From Schoenoplectus triqueter (lineage: Eukaryota; Streptophyta; Magnoliopsida; Poales; Cyperaceae), in NCBI GenBank assembly GCA_964058805.1, contig CAXKVV010000062.1, positions 496,001-560,000 of the forward strand: a DNA stretch of 64,000 nucleotides, read 5' to 3'. Within the stretch, counting starts at the first letter, position 1. Each line of letters begins with the position of its first letter. The notes under the pieces are model-generated. The model saw only the letters and a program-made list of their open reading frames with translations. It did not search any database and was not told the DNA's origin. Below are positions 58,795-64,000 of this stretch, piece after piece. Position numbers and translations under genes: made by a program.

Positions 58795-59570
58795 ATTCTC
58801 AGATATCCAACACAATCGATGAAACAGTTAAATGGTTAGCATATGGCCTAGGTGCGATGATGCATACTTATCAAGGGTACGACATAAATGGTTTTAACTG
58901 GTATACTAAGAAACAAGATGGAAAAAGTATTGTTCAAAATAGCGGAGTAACAGTAGTTTCTATGTCCGGTGATGAAGACATGTCAATGTCATATTACGGG
59001 TGGATTGAGGAAATATGGGAGTTAGATTTTATGAAATTCAGGATTCCTTTATTTTTGTGTAAATGGATTGAAAATCGACGTGGCGTAAAAAAAGATAAAG
59101 AAGGTTTTATCTCTGTTGATTTCAACCGATTATGTTATCAGCATGATCCTTTTATACTAGCAAATAGAGAAGCCAAACAAATGTTTTATATCACTGATCC
59201 AGCCGATAAAAAATGACATGTTGTTCTTCCGGGCAAAAGACGTATTGTAGGTGTTGGAGATGTTGTTGACGAAGAAGAATATGATCAGTTTGATGAAATA
59301 CCACCATTTTCTACAGGTTTCAAATCCGTACCCGTTACTGATAATAATGAGACAAATTATTTGCGTTCAGATCATGAAAAAGGTATGTGGGTCAAAGGAA
59401 AATCGAACAAAAAGAAATCTTAATGTGAGTTACCTTATGTTTCACTTGTATATTCATCATTTATCATTTTATATGATTATATTACTGATTTTTTTTAAAA
59501 TAATGCAGATGAAAAATGAGAAAATGACGTGCGATGAATCTTACTATGTTGTTTATGTATAATTTATTTA
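58795..59570 (+). pseudogene. CACTA-2 transposase C-terminus (DUF4216)
   Basis: YQGYDINGFNWYTKKQDGKS, QNSGVTVVSMSG, YYGWIEEIWELDF, VPLFxCKW-like PLFLCKW, and FILANREAKQMFYITDPADK match the DUF4216 C-terminal domain. A TGA at 59214 stands where relatives usually have Trp (KKW); the frame then continues HVVLPGKRRIVGVGDVVDEE. The last part is weakly conserved. Confidence 0.82.
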
Positions 59571-59990
59571 GAGTTTTATTGAATATTTTTTTATTAATTA
59601 TGTTGTATTATTTATTATATATGAATGTAACCGGATCTAATTCTTAATTGTGTTGTATTATTTATTATATATGAACGCTAAAATAAAATGGATACTTTGA
59701 AGATATTTAACTTTTTAATATAAATTAAATTTAGATATAACTATTTATTTTATATAATTTATATTTTAAATATATATATAACTAATTATTTTATATAATT
59801 TATATTTTAAATATATATATAACTATTTATTTTATATAATTTATATTTTAAATATATATATAAAACTATTTATTTTGTATAATTTATATTTTAAATATAT
59901 ATATATATATATATAACTATTTATTTTATATAATTTATATTTTAAATAAATATATATATATAACTATTTATTTAAATCGATTTTATAATT
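59571..59990. repeat. AT-rich minisatellite between the CACTA-2 genes
   Basis: A unit of about 55 bp (AACTATTTATTTTATATAAT, then TTATATTTTAAATATATATA) repeats about five times from 59730 to 59965. Confidence 0.85.
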
Positions 59991-59996
59991 ATATTT

Positions 59997-60305
59997 TGTA
60001 AACCGAACCGAACCGGTTAATTGGAATTCACCGGTTATTTGAAAAACCGGTGTTGAAATTCCATTTAGAACCGGTTTTACAAATAACCGGTTCTAATTGA
60101 ATTTTCCAATTAGAACCGGTTATTTGTAAAACCGGTTCTAATTGAGTTTTCAATTAGAATTGATTTTTCAAATAACCAGTTCTAAATGAATCCAATTAGA
60201 ACCGGTTATTCAGAAAACCGGTTCTAATTTATTTTATGCGGCGGAAAAGGTATTATTTTATATATTAATTTTAGAGCTGGTTTTGAAAATATTCGGTTCT
60301 AATTC
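59997..60305. repeat. Internal AACCGGTT array in CACTA-2
   Basis: About nine AACCGGTT or near copies (TTAGAACCGGTTATTTG and reverse) in the middle of the element, matching the arrays at both ends. Confidence 0.9.
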
Positions 60306-60857
60306 TTATTTTACCGACCCACCAAACCATTCTTCCCATTCTTTCCATCTCATTTCTACCAGAGAACCCGGGAGCCGCACCTCCTCCATTAAACCCTAAA
60401 TCTCTCTTTCATTTTTTTTCTCCTCTTTCCTAGCTCTCTCGCCCTCCTTCGCTACCTTGCCCGCCGCTACCTCGCTCTCCGCTGCCTCTTGTGCTTCTTC
60501 GTTGCCTTTGTGCTTCCCCACTGCCTCTTGTGTGTAAGGTAACAAATATTATTTTTTTATTTCATAATTTTTGAGGTGTCAACCCTATAATGCAAAATCA
60601 GTAAATTAATGGACAGTTAAGAGTAATTAAGCCAAATATGTAGAATAAAAATATGAAATAAAATTTATGTGTAAAATTAATTACTGTTATCGATAAATAA
60701 AGTATAAAATAAATTTATTTGTAATTGTTATTTGTTTACTCTTATCAACCATAGTTCAAAATTTCTAAACCCTAATTGGATATCATAATATATCTGAAAA
60801 TTTATTATAAATATGCTAATTGAATTCTTTATAATTTTATATAGTACTTTGACAATA
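60306..60857 (+). promoter_or_regulatory. 5' region of the second CACTA-2 gene
   Basis: A C/T-rich leader (60390-60530, CTCTTTCATTTTTTTTCTCC and similar) ends GTGTAAG/GTAACA at 60538/60539, a likely donor. A possible acceptor lies at 60844 before ATG 60858. The layout of leader plus 5' UTR intron mirrors the transposase gene. Confidence 0.4.
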
Positions 60858-61650
60858 ATGGAAGAAGGAACAGGAAAAAGATCAAGAACATCTTTGTCGG
60901 ATTTTTGCGGGAGTAAAAGAGTTGATGAGAGACATATTGAGTTTAGAAGTGACGGCGTACCGATTGGTGATAATGCATCAAAATTTGTGAATTATTATGC
61001 TATCTTGGTAAGAGATCGGGTACCATGCACAATTCAAAGTTGGAAGAATGTCAATGTAGAGCTTAAAAATGAGCTTTGGAATGAAATTAAGGTATCTCCT
61101 AAATCATACACTAGTTAATACTATATTTATGCACTAATTTATTTGTTTATTTCAGGAATGGTGGAACATAAAGGACGATAAGTATAAAAGAAAAATCCTA
61201 GTGTTAATGGGTGCGCGTTGAAAATCTTGGAAAACTAGATTGGTGAGATAATACATCACCAATGCAGATCCGAAAAAATTGAAGACTTCGTGTGATGACT
61301 TCAATATCACATTGGAGCAGTGATAAAAGTTTGTGAATAAAAAAACCAGCGATGAGTTTAAAGTAACCAAAAAAACTTTCTAATGTAATATTTGTCCATT
61401 AGTATTGACATGCGATAAGTGTGATTAGTATTAACCAAAAAACTTTCTAATGTAATGATATTTTTCAATTTGTATTGACAGACGATAAGTGCGCAAGCAC
61501 GAATAAATGCTGAAAAGAATTTACATCCTCACAGACTAGGTTCGGGCGGTTATAACACCGCAGAGAAAAAATAGAAGGAGAGCGACGTTGTTTCATCGTC
61601 CTCATCCTCTTCGGGCATCACTTCAAAAGTCGACATTAGAAGCTTTAGAT
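60858..61650 (+). pseudogene. Second CACTA-2 gene, N-terminal part
   Basis: MEEGTGKRSRTSLSDFCGSK, VDERHIEFRSDGVPIGDNAS, then VPCTIQSWKNVNVELKNELW to 61091 (donor AAG/GTATCT). After acceptor TTTCAG at 61155 it reads EWWNIKDDKYKRKILVLMGA with stops, then RINAEKNLHPHRLGSGGYNT. This resembles the plant En/Spm ORF2 (Ptta-type) N-terminus, which is usually followed by a C48 peptidase. Several stops make it inactive. Confidence 0.6.
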
Positions 61651-61689
61651 GGTGCATGGCTAGGTCAAAGCCGACAGCCGAGGGAACTT

Positions 61690-62040
61690 ATGAAATTGTG
61701 AACTTAATTGGTTGTGAGGCGAACGCCAATTGAGTGGCTTGAGTTGAACCCGTAGCGAGTTTTTTGAAAAGATGACCTGTAAGGGATCTGATTTCAAAAA
61801 ATGAGCACTGAGCCCACCGACGCTTGAGGTAACCTTCCCCTTAGCAGCGAGGCCGAGTGCCGATTGAACGAGCGAGCCCTATCCTTTGTCCTAAGGTCGG
61901 GACAGGGGCAGGCTGCCCTTCTCCTCAGTCAGTTGTTCCCTTTTGGGTTCACCTGACTTTGGTCGAGGCATGGCGCTGAGCCAAGTTCTAAGTTTTGAAT
62001 GATTACTGAAGTATAATTCATATACTTAACAATTAATTAT
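61690..62040. other. GC-richer block of unknown origin in the second CACTA-2 gene
   Basis: Between homologous stretches lies a tract with GCTTGAGGTAACCTTCCCCT, GAGGCCGAGTGCCGATTG and GGTCGGGACAGGGGCAGGCT. Its composition differs from its neighbours. No coding match recognised; it may be a small insertion or decayed exon. Confidence 0.35.
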
Positions 62041-62052
62041 TTTTTATTTCAG

Positions 62053-63670
62053 GAATCTACACCCTGCAATATCCTTGTTGAGATAGATGATAAACGATAT
62101 GAGGCGACAATCGGGAGGATTATTCCGACTGGACTCGCCGAGTATATGCACGGCTCTCCAGTCTTACTCGATGAGGTCCGTGTTACTCCCGATGAGGTTA
62201 AAGATGGATTTCACCACATTTGTGTTCTGTTTCCGCCGCCAAATGGACCGGAGTGGCTCGGTGAGCTTGTTGGATTCTTTATCAAATGGCTTATACACCT
62301 TATCGAGCTTTGTGAGGTATTTTTTATTTATCTCTATAATTTTAAAATTCATAAATTATTTGTTCACTAATATGTTTAAATGCAGGATAATACACCAAAA
62401 AAATCTATGTCCAACAAGAAAAAAACATTCGAGCCAGACCCAATTTTAAAATCTCGTAGAGAGTCGCTTCTTGATGATGACACCTTACAACGTCTTTCTA
62501 GACGTTCATTATTTCTATATAAAGTGATCATGACGCAGTCCGTTAGTATGACTTATTTTCCTATCGCATTCTCGGAGCTATTCTTCTACGATGGTGATGC
62601 TTATGTATACGTGACGGATATCATCGAGGTTTTTAAGGATGAATGGCTCAATGTCTCGATTCTACAGATTTTCTGCATGTAAGAATAGAATCATAATATT
62701 TCTTTTAGCATTTTAATAATTATTTTAAGACTAATTATTGTATATATTGTAGGGTTTCCCACGATACGTGCAAGAGTTTCTTAATTGACAATTGTAAATT
62801 TATCGATCCATATTTTTGCACGAAAACACAAATTCAAAGTGATATCGAGCGCACAGTCAATTATTTGGGGGCAATGCTTTGTTAAATGCGAGAATCCAAA
62901 CTCCTACATGTTTCTTCCGTACATTGAAAAGTTAGAACTTCAAAACTTAATTCATTTGCTTATTTATCTATTTCTTAATTGCTTAATCTCTCCATATTAA
63001 TACGTATAAATTGTAGGGGGGCATTGGATTCTTTTGATTGTGCGGCTCAAACCCTCTGTTGTTTATGTCGTGGACTAATTGAATCGTAAAGATGAAACAT
63101 ATATTATCCAACCAGTATTAAATATGTAAGTTTTTTCTATTATCTTCGACAATTTATTATGTACTGTAATTGATAACTCATATCATTGTTATATAAGAGC
63201 CTTACGCTATTATTGGATTGAAAAAAATTCGCTCAAGAAAAAAAACTCAAGTTCACTTGGAAAACGATTCAGGTGTGTAATTCCAAATTTTAAATGATTT
63301 GATTTTTTTCAGGTGTGTAATTTCTAACTTTAAATGATTGTTATATAAGGGCCTTACACTATTATTTTATTTTTTTTCTTGTAACATTTTAGAGTCCAAA
63401 ATAACCAAGCGGTAAAGAGTGCGGCTATTATGTTATGAAATCGATGCATAATATAATAACTACATATTCTAGCAACAAAAATTTACCACAGGTATAAAAA
63501 ATAAATTTCATATTAATCTTTAATTCTTTTACATATTTGTTTGCTTAATCAAACTAATGAAATTTTAATTTTTTAATAGGCTATCAAACCAGCTCCTCAA
63601 TCTTATTCACCGGAAGATATCGAAGAAATTAAGGAGATGGTTGTAAATTATATTGCATCTAATATTTGAT
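62053..63670 (+). pseudogene. Second CACTA-2 gene, C-terminal part with Ulp1-like C48 peptidase
   Basis: Exon 62053-62316 (TPCNILVEIDDKRYEATIGR, PPNGPEWLGELVGFFIKWL), exon 62386-62678 (FEPDPILKSRRESLLDDDTL, FKDEWLNVSILQIF) and exon from 62753 (FIDPYFCTKTQIQSDI). The protease core follows: GHWILLIVRLKPSVVYVVD with catalytic His at 63022 and Asp at 63073, then ECGYYVMKSM with catalytic Cys at 63420. The last exon reads YSPEDIEEIKEMVVNYIAS to a stop near 63670. Stops follow the Asp (63076) and precede the Cys exon core (63402). Ulp1-like peptidases remove SUMO-type tags; their role in CACTA elements is unclear. Confidence 0.75.
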
Positions 63671-64000
63671 AATTTATTTTATATTTTTTTTCTGTTATTT
63701 GTAATGTTTAGTTACTTATATGATATTGATCAGTTATTTAGTGAGTTATATCAGTTTATTTGTGTTATATTTTTGTATGTGTTTGTTTATATATATGGCT
63801 GTATATGGACCAGTCACAGAAAATAAAAAATTTATTAAAAAAATTAATATATTTAGAGCCGGTTATTTAAAGAAACCGGTTTTATTGTGTTATTTTATTA
63901 GAATCGGTTATAAACATAACCGGTTTTAATTCTAAAAGAGATTAGCACCGGTTTTAAATGAAGTAAAATAGAACCGGTTATTCAATAACCGGTTTTAATT
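63671..64000. repeat. CACTA-2 3' side and subterminal repeats
   Basis: AT-rich to 63845, then AGAGCCGGTTATTTAAAG and at least six AACCGGTT-like words up to the window edge. The terminal inverted repeat itself is not reached. Confidence 0.85.

Larger units (their letters stand above)
55032..64000 (+). mobile_element. CACTA-2 (En/Spm type), runs past the window end
   Basis: Starts CACTACCAGAAAATTGG inside copia-2 reverse transcriptase; aag at 55029-55031 is the probable 3-bp target duplication. Dense AACCGGTT subterminal palindromes follow. It contains a TNP2-type transposase region and a second gene ending in a Ulp1-like protease domain. A similar AACCGGTT array at 63850-64000 indicates that the 3' terminus lies shortly beyond the window. 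Coding regions are decayed. Confidence 0.92.

Overview
The window is nuclear DNA of a flowering plant. It has GT-AG introns, AT-rich intergenic and intronic sequence, copia, gypsy and CACTA elements with plant-type domains, and many hairpin MITEs. The species cannot be fixed from sequence alone; long TE-filled introns would fit a monocot, but that is only an impression. I see no bacterial, viral, rRNA or tRNA genes.

The one host gene lies on the minus strand from 39239 down to 11839. I rebuilt it by eye as 21 exons with canonical splice sites and consistent phases. The exon lengths sum to 2007 nt, giving an uninterrupted 668-residue protein. It is a ROOT HAIR DEFECTIVE 3 / Sey1 / atlastin-type GTPase, which shapes or fuses ER tubules. 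The P-loop, switch threonines, DxxG and RD motifs are all present. The stalk is encoded by repeated exon blocks, and a hydrophobic C-terminal exon follows. About 130 residues that RHD3 has between stalk and membrane segment appear to be missing. The introns carry hairpin MITEs, hAT-like GGGTCGGG elements, a CACTA-derived MITE, a solo LTR with a target duplication, a MULE-type hairpin with a 9-bp duplication, and copia and gypsy relics.

Left of the gene (1-10803) is copia-1, split by a 7.0-kb noncoding element (LTR-A, 2004-9040). LTR-A has TG...CA ends and the target duplication gttaa. Right of the gene (40030-64000) is a nested stack. A gypsy gag relic is broken by CACTA-1 (from 41976). CACTA-1 holds LTR-B (44320-51275), a second copy of the 7-kb element in opposite orientation with target duplication accag, and it abuts copia-2 (51721-55031). 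Copia-2 is itself broken by CACTA-2 (55032 to beyond the window end). CACTA-2 carries a TNP2-type transposase and a second gene ending in a Ulp1-like (C48) protease domain, both decayed.

The GTPase gene is therefore bracketed by a direct repeat pair (copia-1 and copia-2) and an inverted pair (LTR-A and LTR-B). The most unusual items are the shortened GTPase and the paired 7-kb noncoding LTR-like elements, one of which has a triplicated promoter-like unit. Exon coordinates were derived by hand from splice signals, reading frame and remembered family sequence; no alignment or transcript evidence was available.
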